Of a stretch of DNA of 64,000 nucleotides, positions 1 through 9,140 are shown in pieces (within the stretch, counting starts at the first letter, position 1; the number at the start of each line of letters is the position of its first letter). The position numbers were made by a program, and so were the translations under genes. The stretch lies in contig CANLXI010000009.1 of NCBI GenBank assembly GCA_947495035.1, forward strand, positions 124,001 through 188,000, written 5' to 3'. This stretch comes from an uncultured Granulosicoccus sp. GTDB taxonomy: Bacteria; Pseudomonadota; Gammaproteobacteria; Granulosicoccales; Granulosicoccaceae. A model generated the notes under the pieces. That model searched no databases. It had not been told where the DNA came from and saw only the letters and a program-made list of their open reading frames with translations.

Positions 1-295
1 CCATGAACCCCGGACGCTTGCCGATGAATTCACTGGTAACGAAGAATATCGCTGGCAGACCCCGTTCGACAAGCAAAGGGGCTGCAATCTCCAGATTGCT
101 CAGATGCCCGTCATCGAAAGTGATGACCACATCCGGCTCTTCAGACTGATCGAACAGCCCGACACGTTTGCCCTGCAGACTGTCCAGCTGTCGAATGAAG
201 TTCTCTTCACTGACCGCATAGGGCAGATCTTCCTGATCGATGGCCGACGTGTCGTCGTCTCGATACAGGGCGTGATACATGAGCACAACACTCAT
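1..295 (-). CDS. polysaccharide deacetylase (CE4/NodB fold), 3' end outside window
   Basis: Only the first 98 codons are present; the gene runs off the left edge. The protein opens with MSVVLMYHALY and has the NodB-type motif VVITFDDGH near residues 60-68, the metal-binding TFDD signature of carbohydrate esterase family 4, followed by LSNLEIAAPLL and a strand FFVTSEFIG. This family removes N- or O-acetyl groups from polysaccharides; XrtA-type exopolysaccharide loci usually carry one. Its ATG overlaps the TGA of the upstream GT2 gene as ATGA, so it is probably translated by coupling. The domain assignment is safe; the substrate is inferred from the locus only. Confidence 0.85.
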   Translation of the reverse strand, partial: MSVVLMYHALYRDDDTSAIDQEDLPYAVSEENFIRQLDSLQGKRVGLFDQSEEPDVVITFDDGHLSNLEIAAPLLVERGLPAIFFVTSEFIGKRPGFM

Positions 296-1437
296 GAGGT
301 CTTCCAGCGAACGGCACGACGCCCATGCAGTGATTGCCAGGCGCCGACCACGGCTGCTGCATTCAGTTGCAGAAAGATCTTGATGACGTTCGAGAGTTTG
401 TTTCTCATACCCAGAAAGCCCAGAAGTCCAAGCCCATAGAAGCCAAGCTGGCAGAACAGCATGACGTGCAGAAAGGCCGTATCGCCGACACAACTGGCCA
501 GCAGTGCCAGGAACATGGCGTACGGTACCAGCAAGCGACAAACCTTGTGCGACAGAAACTGCCACCAGACGGGATTGCGACGTGGATCGAACAACCAGGG
601 GTGTCGGGCGAAGGATTGGAAGTTTCCAGCCAGCGTCCTGACCTTGCGGCGAAATTCCCTTGCCGAATCCGCTTCGGCCTGGTCGAATATCTGCGCTCCC
701 GGCTCCAGCACCGTGCGTTTGCCCCGGCTCAGTAGCGATACAGGAGTGTCGAAATCATCCAGCAGTGTGTCTGTCGGCAATGGACTGTAGTCGCTTCGCC
801 TTATCGCATACAGCGCTCCGGTCGCCCCGGTGGTCGAGAACAGCCGGCTTTCATTGTCACGTATCCATTTTTCATAACGCCAGTACAGGCCGACATTGCT
901 GGCTTCCTCGCCCAGATCATCGTGCAATACCAGCTCACCACTGACCGCCCCGATATCCGGCTCTGTCAGTCGGTCCACCAGCGCGCGGATTGCCGAGGGT
1001 GCGACACTCTGACGGGCGTCCATGAAGACGATGACATCGCCACTGGCATTGGCAACGCCCAGGTTCAGCGCTGTCGGCTTGCCAGCGGCCGTTGCATAAT
1101 GATGGAGGTGCCAACGAGGCCGTTCCTCACAGGCTTGCCTCAGCAACGGCACGGTACCGTCACTGGAGCCATCGGAAACAAACAGGCATTCCAGTCGCTC
1201 CCTCGGGTAATCCAGTGCGTCCAGCGAGGCGATCTTGTTGGGCAGATTGCGCACTTCATTGTGGGCCGCAATCACGATGCTGACCGATACGGCTCCCTCT
1301 GGCGTGTCGTTGTCCTCGCTCCTCGTTTGCCTCTTGTCGACCAGGGGCACACGCCTTGCGCGCCAATGCAGCAGCAATGGAAAGATGACATAGGTGTACA
1401 GACAGAAGAACAGGGCAATCAGAAACAGCAACGTCAT
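292..1437 (-). CDS. membrane glycosyltransferase, GT2 family
   Basis: A 381-residue inner-membrane glycosyltransferase. An N-terminal membrane helix (MTLLFLIALFF) precedes a GT-A domain with VSIVIAAHNE, the nucleotide-binding stretch LFVSDGSSDGT, a DXD-like VFMDAR and the acceptor-side motif LLDDFDTP. Hydrophobic segments at the C-terminus suggest two or three more helices. The reading frame is open further upstream, but the ATG two bases after the stop of the flippase gene gives the natural start; an in-frame GTG six bases earlier is an alternative. It probably adds one sugar of the repeat unit on the cytoplasmic face, in the order of the operon. Donor sugar cannot be told. Confidence 0.85.
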   Translation of the reverse strand: MTLLFLIALFFCLYTYVIFPLLLHWRARRVPLVDKRQTRSEDNDTPEGAVSVSIVIAAHNEVRNLPNKIASLDALDYPRERLECLFVSDGSSDGTVPLLRQACEERPRWHLHHYATAAGKPTALNLGVANASGDVIVFMDARQSVAPSAIRALVDRLTEPDIGAVSGELVLHDDLGEEASNVGLYWRYEKWIRDNESRLFSTTGATGALYAIRRSDYSPLPTDTLLDDFDTPVSLLSRGKRTVLEPGAQIFDQAEADSAREFRRKVRTLAGNFQSFARHPWLFDPRRNPVWWQFLSHKVCRLLVPYAMFLALLASCVGDTAFLHVMLFCQLGFYGLGLLGFLGMRNKLSNVIKIFLQLNAAAVVGAWQSLHGRRAVRWKTS

Positions 1438-1439
1438 GA

Positions 1440-2915
1440 TCACACCCACCTTGTCCTGGCCAGCAGCTTGTCGCTGGACCACTGCCTGACTCCCGCGTCG
1501 ACAAACCACATCAGCAACAGCAGTACGGCCGTTCCGAACGCCCCCTTGCACAGGAAATTGGCCAGGTCGGAGTGCAGATCGATGACGCTGAGCAGCGCAA
1601 AGATGACCACACTGGCGAGCAACATGATTGCCGGTGCCTTCAGTCTGACGGGAAACGTCACGTAGCGGAATGCACTGCCGGTAACCCCGGCCATGAAGAT
1701 CACATAGGAGATGATGGTCACGATTGCTGCCCCGGTAATACCGAAGCGTGGTATGAGCAGTACATTCAATGCCAGGTTGGTAACGGTCGCTACCAGGCTC
1801 CAGAGCATCAGCAGTTTGGTGTTCTTGAAGATATACAGACCAGCGGCGAGGAAATGCATGGCACCTTCCAGCCAGAAACTGATGGCAACATAGGGAATGA
1901 TCACGGTACCCGGGCTGTACTTGTCACCGGCCAGAAATCCGAGCAGGTAGGGGCTGGTGATCGAGAACATGGCAATGAACGGGATACCGACCACCATGTA
2001 CATGCGGAAGCCGTCCGACAGGAACTGCTGGGTGGGCTCCTTGCCCTGAGATTCCCACATCTGCATGTAGGCCGGTTTCACGGCCTGCATCAAGGCTGCA
2101 AGAATGATGATGTCGATATAGGAAGTCAGGTTGTAGGACGCAGAATACTGGCCCAATGCACTGACACCCAACAGGGCTTCTATCAGATACCGATCGCTGA
2201 GGCGCAACACCAGACCCAGAGATTCCAGCATCATCAGCGGCAGACCATAGATCAGCATGGCCTTGCCCAGTTTCAGCGAGACATCCTTCAAGCGAAACTG
2301 GAAATCCGGCCGGTACTGCCAGGCGGCATAGAAGACTCCCAGCGATTCGGCCACCATCAGGCAGGCGATGACCGTCCACGGGTTCAGATCCGCCGCGAAC
2401 AACACCAGCAGTATCAGCGTCAGATTCAGAAAACGGGCGATGCTCTGGGAGATCGCCACGTCTGCGCTGCGCTGCTGTGCGCGCAGGAAATTCATGACCC
2501 CACTTCCCAGCAGGCGAATGAACACGATGAATGACGCCAGCAGAAACAGCGAAGGAATATTCTCGTACTGCAATACCGCAGGAAGCACGAAAAATCCGCA
2601 GACAAGCCACAAGAGTGTCGCACTGCTGGCAAAACTGAAGAAAATCATGCTGACGGTGCTGTTCATCTGACCGACAGTGAAATCGATATTGCCGTTCTTG
2701 ATCTGGGCAAAGAAGCGGATGACAGCGTGCTGTACTCCGAGCTTGCCCACGGCAATGCACAGGGTCAGACTCGACGTGATCAGCCCGACAATACCGTACT
2801 CTGCCACGCTGAGGTTGCGTGTCAGTACCGGGAAGCTGATCAGACCCACGACCGCGGAAAAGACCCCGGCGGATGCGTAGTTTCTCAAATGCTGGAACAT
2901 GCCGACTGCGGCCAT
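1440..2915 (-). CDS. Wzx-like oligosaccharide flippase (MATE/MOP superfamily)
   Basis: A 491-residue integral membrane protein with about 12-14 hydrophobic segments. The N-terminus (RNYASAGVFSAVVGLISFP, then LTRNLSVAEYG) is the usual opening of polysaccharide biosynthesis/flippase proteins: an amphipathic start followed by the L-x-P-x-YG-like motif. It should flip undecaprenyl-linked repeat units across the inner membrane for Wzy-type polymerisation. It lies between the deacetylase and the GT2 gene in the exopolysaccharide operon. A second Met five residues in (MFQHL) is an equally possible start. No Wzy polymerase is seen in the window; it may lie beyond the left edge. Confidence 0.85.
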   Translation of the reverse strand: MAAVGMFQHLRNYASAGVFSAVVGLISFPVLTRNLSVAEYGIVGLITSSLTLCIAVGKLGVQHAVIRFFAQIKNGNIDFTVGQMNSTVSMIFFSFASSATLLWLVCGFFVLPAVLQYENIPSLFLLASFIVFIRLLGSGVMNFLRAQQRSADVAISQSIARFLNLTLILLVLFAADLNPWTVIACLMVAESLGVFYAAWQYRPDFQFRLKDVSLKLGKAMLIYGLPLMMLESLGLVLRLSDRYLIEALLGVSALGQYSASYNLTSYIDIIILAALMQAVKPAYMQMWESQGKEPTQQFLSDGFRMYMVVGIPFIAMFSITSPYLLGFLAGDKYSPGTVIIPYVAISFWLEGAMHFLAAGLYIFKNTKLLMLWSLVATVTNLALNVLLIPRFGITGAAIVTIISYVIFMAGVTGSAFRYVTFPVRLKAPAIMLLASVVIFALLSVIDLHSDLANFLCKGAFGTAVLLLLMWFVDAGVRQWSSDKLLARTRWV

Positions 2916-2929
2916 CGTTCTGTTTTCGC

Positions 2930-3865
2930 TCAGGCTGTCAGATACAGATCACGCAGCTCCGACAGCGGTACGAACCGTGCGCCTTCGTCAGCGCACCACT
3001 GCAAGGCGGCCTGCATGTCATCGATGTAACGCCTGACATCAGACTGGCTTTGTGGGTAGGGAGAGGCCTTCTCGATGACCTCCATGGAGTGGAACATCAT
3101 GTTGATACTGAGAATTCGTCGCCGGGAATGTCGCTTCATCTGGTAACGGACGACTTCCTTCATCTGCGCAACCGACGCAAACCAGGGACGGAACCACCTG
3201 GGATCCCTGAACAGTCGCGGCTTGACCGACACCGGGACTTCCAGCAATGCCTGTGGCGATGCAGGCCCGGGTTCGATGATGGTACCGGGGGCAGGGAAAT
3301 ACGGTTGCTCCGGCGCCTTGCGAAAATCCACGGTGGCATTGGGCTCACTCCAGCGCAGATGAGGGGTCACACTGGTATCAACCTTGTACCCCAGGCGTTG
3401 CAGACTGTCGATGGACTGTGCCGCTGCCCCATAACGTCCCGCACGGAAACTGGTTGGCGAATGGCCGAGTTTCTCCTCGAACAGTCTGGTCAGATTCTCC
3501 AGCTTGCGATACTCCACCTCTGCCGAGCTGGCGCACTGAAAGTCGGGACTGTCCACTCCGGCATAGTCGAAGAATTTCTTTTCAGGCTCGATGAAGGCTG
3601 CGTGCAGATGCGTACCGTATTCATGGTCGCCTGGCAGTGAGCGCAGGGCTGCAACACTGGCAGCGTCTTCCAGCACTTCAACCGTCAGCAGATAGGTCGG
3701 TATGGCTCCCACTTCGGCAAAGGCCGGCTGCAGGCGGTTTGGCAAGCCTTCGGTAATCGATTCGAATGCCAGAGGGTTGGATCTGACCCAGTTCGGATCA
3801 TGATCGCACTCGGTATCGATGGATATGGTAACCACCATCTGTTCGATACTGTTTCCAGCCATCAT
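2930..3865 (-). CDS. divergent polysaccharide deacetylase-like protein
   Basis: A 311-residue protein with the shape of a WalW-like polysaccharide deacetylase. The N-terminal strand VVTISIDTECDHD carries paired acidic residues, EYGTHLHA supplies a possible H-x-H metal pair, and SFRAGRYGA matches the family's conserved arginine motif. No signal peptide or membrane helix is seen, so it may act in the cytoplasm, although the family is often exported. It is the second deacetylase-type gene of the operon; the canonical NodB one is at the left edge. ATGA overlap with the upstream GT4 gene points to coupled translation. Fold call is good, activity is inferred. Confidence 0.7.
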   Translation of the reverse strand: MMAGNSIEQMVVTISIDTECDHDPNWVRSNPLAFESITEGLPNRLQPAFAEVGAIPTYLLTVEVLEDAASVAALRSLPGDHEYGTHLHAAFIEPEKKFFDYAGVDSPDFQCASSAEVEYRKLENLTRLFEEKLGHSPTSFRAGRYGAAAQSIDSLQRLGYKVDTSVTPHLRWSEPNATVDFRKAPEQPYFPAPGTIIEPGPASPQALLEVPVSVKPRLFRDPRWFRPWFASVAQMKEVVRYQMKRHSRRRILSINMMFHSMEVIEKASPYPQSQSDVRRYIDDMQAALQWCADEGARFVPLSELRDLYLTA

Positions 3866-5151
3866 CGAGTACTCATGGCAGATGACCTGTCCTGGTGATG
3901 ATAGAGCTCGAGCAGTTCGTCAACGACACGGTCAAAACCGAATCGAGCGACGATCAGATCTCTTCCGGACAGAGCCACCTTGTGACGCAGCTCGGGCTCA
4001 TCGATCAAACGGTTCAACTGCCGGGACAGCTGTTCATCATCACCTACCTTGAACAGCAAGCCTGTCACACCCTGCTCGACCAGATCGTTGTTACCACCGA
4101 TATCGGATGCCACGACAGGTCGCTGCTCCACCATCGCCTCCATGACCGAGTTGGGCAACCCTTCCGCGAAGGATGGCTGGACGTATATATCCAGACTTCT
4201 GAAGAAACTCGCCGTATCCTCGATCGTTCCCATCCACTCGATCTGCGCGGCTACCCCAAGTGCTTCAGCCTGTGCCTGCAGAGCATCCAGGGTTTCACCA
4301 CTTCCGGCTATCCGCAGAAGCAGATTGCGCCTTGGATTCGCTCGCGAGGTGCGGGCAAAGGCCTCAAGCAGCACATGGACCCCCTTGACCTCACGCAGGC
4401 GACCGCAATAACCGATGACCAGCGTCTGCCCGTCGGTCGCTGGCTGCGGTGGCTGGCTGGTATCGATGCCATTTGGCACGAAGCGGATCTGTTCATCCCG
4501 AAAGCCGGCCTCCAGCAGCTTCTCGCGCGTCTGATCACTGATGGTCTGCACGTAATCGACCTGTCGCAATCCCATCCGGATCAGGAAGTTGAGCGGCATG
4601 AAACGCCGGCGCTGATCCAGCACTCCACCTTCGAATTCGTAGAATCCCGATATCTTCGTCGTGACCGGCAAACCCGTCCAGCGTCGCACGTATCCGGCAG
4701 AGGCGGCCAGCAAATGCGTGATATGTATGTGCAGCGCATCAAACTGCTTGCGATTGGCCATGAGATAACGGGCAAACCAGACCATCAGGACCAGCGACCC
4801 GATCCAGCGAATATGCGGATAATCCACCCGCTTGACGGTAAAGCCGTGATAGGTCTCTTCCATTGACTGGCTGGTCAATACCCTGGGGGTCACGAACTCG
4901 ACATGAGCACCTCGCTCACGCAGCGCAACAGCCAGCTTCAATGCCTGACTTTCAGCGCCACCGAGCCCGGGAAAGCGACTGTCAACGGCAAACAGCAGAC
5001 GCAGGCCTGTCAGCGAACCGTTCTTGCCCGTCTGTTCCGCAGTTGCACTGTCAGTGGCCATGTCGGCCATGCTTCGGCTGCAGGCAACGGCTCGCTGCGC
5101 GGCATTTCCGACACTGTCGGATGCATCTGTCAGGCGATCTCCTGAAGTCAT
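3862..5151 (-). CDS. glycosyltransferase, GT4 family (GT-B fold)
   Basis: A 429-residue retaining glycosyltransferase. After a 50-residue polar leader comes the GT-B opening LFAVDSRFPGLGGAE; the C-terminal half has VIGYCGRLREVKGV and the E-x7-E donor site in SFAEGLPNSVMEAM followed by VVASDIGG. These are hallmarks of GT4 enzymes such as WcaL and PelF-like proteins. It probably adds a sugar to the lipid-linked repeat unit. The start overlaps the stop of the outer-membrane barrel gene as ATGA, but the polar leader is unusual, and a later Met (MADM) could be the true start. Confidence 0.88.
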   Translation of the reverse strand: MTSGDRLTDASDSVGNAAQRAVACSRSMADMATDSATAEQTGKNGSLTGLRLLFAVDSRFPGLGGAESQALKLAVALRERGAHVEFVTPRVLTSQSMEETYHGFTVKRVDYPHIRWIGSLVLMVWFARYLMANRKQFDALHIHITHLLAASAGYVRRWTGLPVTTKISGFYEFEGGVLDQRRRFMPLNFLIRMGLRQVDYVQTISDQTREKLLEAGFRDEQIRFVPNGIDTSQPPQPATDGQTLVIGYCGRLREVKGVHVLLEAFARTSRANPRRNLLLRIAGSGETLDALQAQAEALGVAAQIEWMGTIEDTASFFRSLDIYVQPSFAEGLPNSVMEAMVEQRPVVASDIGGNNDLVEQGVTGLLFKVGDDEQLSRQLNRLIDEPELRHKVALSGRDLIVARFGFDRVVDELLELYHHQDRSSAMSTR

Positions 5152-6623
5152 TGCAACAAGGATTTCAGTTCAACCGTCAGATCCTGACTGGCGCGTGACG
5201 GCGGTGCCCAACGCAGACCGATGGTCAGACGATTTTCGGTCACATCAACGTCCTCCTCCACTCGCGAAATGACATCACCGCCAGCGGTCGATACGGTGTT
5301 GAATCGCGTCAGAACGCCGGATGCGGAATCATGCACCACGCCGCCTTCCAGTTCGAAGCTGCGGCTCAGGCGATAGATCAGCAGGGCCGAGGCCAGCACC
5401 GAATCCGTTTCGTCGTTGCGGTTGTCATATGTCTGACGCTCATAGCTGATTGCCAGCTCGGTCCGTAAACGGGTGCTCAAGCGCTGCGACAGGGACCCGT
5501 AGGCAAAACTCTGCAATTGATCTTCACTATCTTCGCTGACCAGCACGGTCGAATCGATACCCAGCAACTGGTAGTCCTGCTGCGCAACGGCCAGGCCAAG
5601 ATCGAGACTGGTATCGGTCGCCTGGAAGGAGTAGCCGACATCCAGACGGGTTTCCTCGAAAAAGCCGGCTACCTCGGGTCGCACGCCTACGGCCGTGCCA
5701 CCACTGCCGATCAGACTCTCCACCGTGCTCAGAGTCTGGTCATTCAGATCCCGGCTCAGGCTGGCGGAAACAGAGGTCATGGGACCCAGCTGCCGAATGG
5801 CTCGCAGTCTAGCATTCAGACCATTCAGTGATTCCTCGTCGGTATCGTAGCGAGTCACGCCCAGTTCGCCGTAGAGTTCGAGAAAACCGCGTGCTCGATT
5901 GACATAGGCGGCTACCGTTGATCGATTGAAATCACCTTCCTGGCGAATATCGGGGTTCTCGGACTCTTCAGGCAGATCGGTGAAGACATTGCCGGCTCTC
6001 ACACCGAAATAGCTGCCGGGTGTGGTGTCACGCTCGTAGCTGGCATTTGCCGTGTAGAGTGTTTCCAGATCTTCGTTTTCCTCGGTCTGGTTGACGTAAA
6101 GCAATCGGGCCCGAGTGCGACTGCGACCGGGAACATCGTACTCGAAGCTGGGCCCTGTCACGAAGACATTGCGGCGATCGATATCCGTATCGTCGATGGT
6201 CTGCACGGCATTGTCGGTGCGCACGCCACCCAGGATGTCGCCCACATACCAGCGCCAGGAACGCGGTGTCAGGGAGAATTCGGCTGCGCCGAGGAATCGG
6301 GTCAGTGTATCGAAGGAAGAGTCATCTTCGGAGACGTCACTGCGCGTGTCGATCTCGCCCGTGAAGGCCGCATTCACCAACCGGCTGCGCTGCTCTCCGT
6401 ACACACCCAGCACCGCACCCACTGTCTGCCCGTCCTCTTCATCGGGACTGTTGACGCTGTTGATATTGTCGCTCTGTTCCAGCGTCAGCCGCCCCTCGAA
6501 GCCCAGATCCAGAGACCAGGCGGCACCTGGAAACAGAACGGCGAGAAACATGGCGGGCAACCATGCGGGACATGATTTGTGCTCAGACAAGATCACACAC
6601 TTCCATAGGGAGGGGTTGGACAA
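5148..6623 (-). CDS. outer-membrane beta-barrel protein of the exopolysaccharide locus (TIGR03016-like)
   Basis: A protein of up to 491 residues with a signal peptide (AMFLAVLFPGAAWS, cut before LDLG) and then mostly alternating polar/hydrophobic strands rich in Thr, Asp and Arg, typical of an outer-membrane barrel. Its position between the CpsD-like and glycosyltransferase genes fits the 'PEP-CTERM system associated' barrel of XrtA loci, possibly the secretion channel partner. The start is uncertain: the frame opens with TTG at 6623, but GGAAG seven bases before a TTG at 6590 gives a better ribosome site and a normal signal peptide. Function is inferred from context. Confidence 0.75.
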   Translation of the reverse strand: MSNPSLWKCVILSEHKSCPAWLPAMFLAVLFPGAAWSLDLGFEGRLTLEQSDNINSVNSPDEEDGQTVGAVLGVYGEQRSRLVNAAFTGEIDTRSDVSEDDSSFDTLTRFLGAAEFSLTPRSWRWYVGDILGGVRTDNAVQTIDDTDIDRRNVFVTGPSFEYDVPGRSRTRARLLYVNQTEENEDLETLYTANASYERDTTPGSYFGVRAGNVFTDLPEESENPDIRQEGDFNRSTVAAYVNRARGFLELYGELGVTRYDTDEESLNGLNARLRAIRQLGPMTSVSASLSRDLNDQTLSTVESLIGSGGTAVGVRPEVAGFFEETRLDVGYSFQATDTSLDLGLAVAQQDYQLLGIDSTVLVSEDSEDQLQSFAYGSLSQRLSTRLRTELAISYERQTYDNRNDETDSVLASALLIYRLSRSFELEGGVVHDSASGVLTRFNTVSTAGGDVISRVEEDVDVTENRLTIGLRWAPPSRASQDLTVELKSLLQ

Positions 6624-6636
6624 ACGGTCTGAAGGA

Positions 6637-7506
6637 TCAGACCGGTTGATTGTTCATGACGATGCCGGCAAGCCTGCGTTCGTCGATCTCGTCTATGACG
6701 GCATCCAGTGCACCTGGTGTCACGCCGCCATAGGGGATCACCAGTACGGTGTAGTCGCAGATTTCGGACAGTATGCGAGCATCGGCGGATGTACTCATGG
6801 CAGGTCCATCCACGATGACGAACCGGTTGTCATAGCGCTCCTTGATATCCAGCATCAGCTGCTTGTAGCGTGCGCTGGTGAAATGCTCCGCACTGATCTC
6901 GTGGTGAGAACCGATGGGCACCACGCGCATGCGCGGAATACCACTCGGACTGACGATATGCTCGATCCCCAACTCCGGTCTTTCCAGATAATCCAGCAAA
7001 CCGTGGGCATCTTCACGTCCGACAAGCTTCATCAGACGATGCAGTACCGGTGTGTGCAGATTGGCTTCCACCAACATGGAGGTCTTGGCCTTGTCGAAGG
7101 CAATCGTGGCTGCCAGGTTGAGGCTGACGAAACTGCCGCCCCCTTCCGGTACCACCGAGCTGACCAGAACACTGAAATTGCCTTCCGGCTTGAGGCTGTA
7201 GAGTTTGGTGCGCAGCTGACGCATGGCATCCACCATGTCGCGATTCTTCGATCGCGGATGCACGATACCCAGTACATCCAGTTGTCGATCGCTGAACAAC
7301 CGGGCCTCTTCCATATTGGCCAGGTCGGCCCGAGCGCGATCAGCCAGGCTGACGGAATCGTTCGCTGCACGTAGCTGGTTACTGCCACCGGATGACTTGC
7401 CCAGGGGCACCATCGAACGGCCACCCTTGCGATCTCTCCTTACCGACTTGTCCCGCTGCTGATCCAACATCGACCTGACGTTGGCAAATTTCGCCCGATC
7501 GGTCAT
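6637..7506 (-). CDS. degenerate CpsD/BY-kinase-like ATPase of the exopolysaccharide locus
   Basis: A 289-residue protein with the fold of bacterial tyrosine autokinases (CpsD/Wzc C-terminal type; compare XrtA-associated autokinase). The region MRQLRTKLYSL and SVLVSSVVPE leads into the P-loop position, but residues 118-126 read VVPEGGGSF instead of the G-x-G-K-S/T loop, so the catalytic lysine is missing. Walker A' (about 144-150) reads MLVEANL rather than L-x-D-x-D, and there is no C-terminal tyrosine cluster. Walker B (FVIVDGP, 229-235) keeps its aspartate. It likely works as a non-catalytic partner of the chain-length protein encoded just upstream (ATGA overlap, good GGAG site). Kinase activity is not expected. 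Confidence 0.8.
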   Translation of the reverse strand: MTDRAKFANVRSMLDQQRDKSVRRDRKGGRSMVPLGKSSGGSNQLRAANDSVSLADRARADLANMEEARLFSDRQLDVLGIVHPRSKNRDMVDAMRQLRTKLYSLKPEGNFSVLVSSVVPEGGGSFVSLNLAATIAFDKAKTSMLVEANLHTPVLHRLMKLVGREDAHGLLDYLERPELGIEHIVSPSGIPRMRVVPIGSHHEISAEHFTSARYKQLMLDIKERYDNRFVIVDGPAMSTSADARILSEICDYTVLVIPYGGVTPGALDAVIDEIDERRLAGIVMNNQPV

Positions 7507-9077
7507 AGCAGAGCTCCTCCTGAGGATGCTTCCATGGTGTATTTGATGAAGAAGACGAGGACATACAACGAACAGACAAGTGCCACAGTGCCCATTATCA
7601 CAGCCGGACGACTGAAGAAGGGAGTCTTCTCGCTGGGGGACGCCATATGTGGCACGGTGGTCAACAATGGCAACTTCAGGACATCGGTTACCGCCGAAGC
7701 AGTGCGAATGCGCGGATCCACTTTCAGAAAGACGAACAGATACAGGAATGGCAACACACTGGCCAGGACAATTCCTGCCAGAACGATATGGACAAACCGC
7801 AGACCATTCGGCCGGGCCGGAAAATTGGCAGGTTGGTGAATGCGATACAGAACACCCTGCTTCTCGGCTCCCAGTGTCATGGTCAACCTTGCATTTTCCT
7901 GCTGACTGAGCAGATCTTCGTAGAATTTCTTGTTGATCTCGTAATCGCGGGTCAGTTGCGACAATTCTCTTTCGACCTGCGAGCTTTTTGCCGAACGCTC
8001 GATTTCCTTGTCCAGCAGAACGCGAAGTTGTCGCATGCGGCTCTGCTGAGCGTCCGCTTCTGCCGAGGTACGTGCCAGATCACTGCGAAGCTGCTGATAG
8101 ACAGGACTGAGACTGGACGAACCGGTAAACGAATTGCCGCCGACGTTGAATACAGACTGTCCGGCTCCCTGTGCGAGCGCCTGCTCGCTGCGTTGCTGTG
8201 CCTGCAACTTGATATCTTCGATCTGCTGTCTGAGACGAACGATGTCAGGATAGTCATCGGTATATGACAGGCTCAAGACATCGATCTCGGCCTGCAGCCG
8301 CGCAATCTGATCGCGTGTCTGACCGATCTGGAAATCCCGCGCTATGGTCGAGGACTCGTTGGACAATTCGGCTTGCAGTGTTCGTCGACGCTGATCCGCC
8401 TGGGCGAACAGCAATGATGTCTGCTCGAGGTCGCGCTGCAGTTCGACGATGCGCGCATTGACATTGCCTTCCGTTGTCGCACTCATGCCCGGATGCTGAC
8501 TGCGAAAGCTCTCCAGTCGACTTTCCGCATCCTCCAGCTTGTCTCTGTAGGTCGCCACCTGACTGGTGATGAACTCGAATGCTTCCGTGGTTTCCTCGGC
8601 CGAAGAATCCATGGTCTTCTGCAGAAACAGCTCCGCAAACAGGCTGGTGGTCTGAAAGGCGACTGCCGGGTCTTCATGCCAGAAATCGATTTCCAGCAGC
8701 TGATTGTTGCGGTTGAACACGCTGGTGGCATCGGTCAGATCCTCGCGCAATTCCTCGCGTTCTGCCGGGGTGGTGTTCTCATTGGCGAAGCCGACCGTAT
8801 CGAGCACGGTATCGAGAATATCCAGCGCGAACAGCTCTTCCTTGGCCACGTTTGCCTTGTCTCGATTCACCGTGCTGTTGGTGCCGATGATAGGAGCAAC
8901 TATATTGCTGTCGTCCACATACAACTGGACAAACGATGTGTACTTTTTCTGCCACAGAAACCCTGTCACCAGGAAAACGAGGCTGATTACCATGAAGATG
9001 GACAGCAATGTTCCACTACGGGCATTCGCTTCTCGCGATAGCAGCGGCAACATCTCATCGAGAGTTATGTTACTCAT
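7503..9077 (-). CDS. polysaccharide chain-length determinant (Wzz/GumC type, XrtA-associated)
   Basis: A 524-residue inner-membrane polysaccharide co-polymerase. It has an N-terminal helix at about 22-41, a periplasmic domain with long heptad-like segments (about 180-400, many Gln/Glu/Arg) that should form coiled coils, a proline-rich IHQPANFPARPNG stretch typical of Wzz proteins, and a second helix (about 427-447). A third hydrophobic segment (VIMGTVALVCSLYVLVFF) sits near the C-terminus. It sets polymer length and links the inner-membrane machinery with the export lipoprotein encoded upstream. The cytoplasmic kinase domain is missing here and is replaced by the separate CpsD-like gene downstream. 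Confidence 0.88.
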   Translation of the reverse strand: MSNITLDEMLPLLSREANARSGTLLSIFMVISLVFLVTGFLWQKKYTSFVQLYVDDSNIVAPIIGTNSTVNRDKANVAKEELFALDILDTVLDTVGFANENTTPAEREELREDLTDATSVFNRNNQLLEIDFWHEDPAVAFQTTSLFAELFLQKTMDSSAEETTEAFEFITSQVATYRDKLEDAESRLESFRSQHPGMSATTEGNVNARIVELQRDLEQTSLLFAQADQRRRTLQAELSNESSTIARDFQIGQTRDQIARLQAEIDVLSLSYTDDYPDIVRLRQQIEDIKLQAQQRSEQALAQGAGQSVFNVGGNSFTGSSSLSPVYQQLRSDLARTSAEADAQQSRMRQLRVLLDKEIERSAKSSQVERELSQLTRDYEINKKFYEDLLSQQENARLTMTLGAEKQGVLYRIHQPANFPARPNGLRFVHIVLAGIVLASVLPFLYLFVFLKVDPRIRTASAVTDVLKLPLLTTVPHMASPSEKTPFFSRPAVIMGTVALVCSLYVLVFFIKYTMEASSGGALL

Positions 9078-9140
9078 AAGTCCTGTTGATCATCAAACCG
9101 TCAGAATATTGCGCGGGTTTGCCTTTGCAATAAGGGAAAA

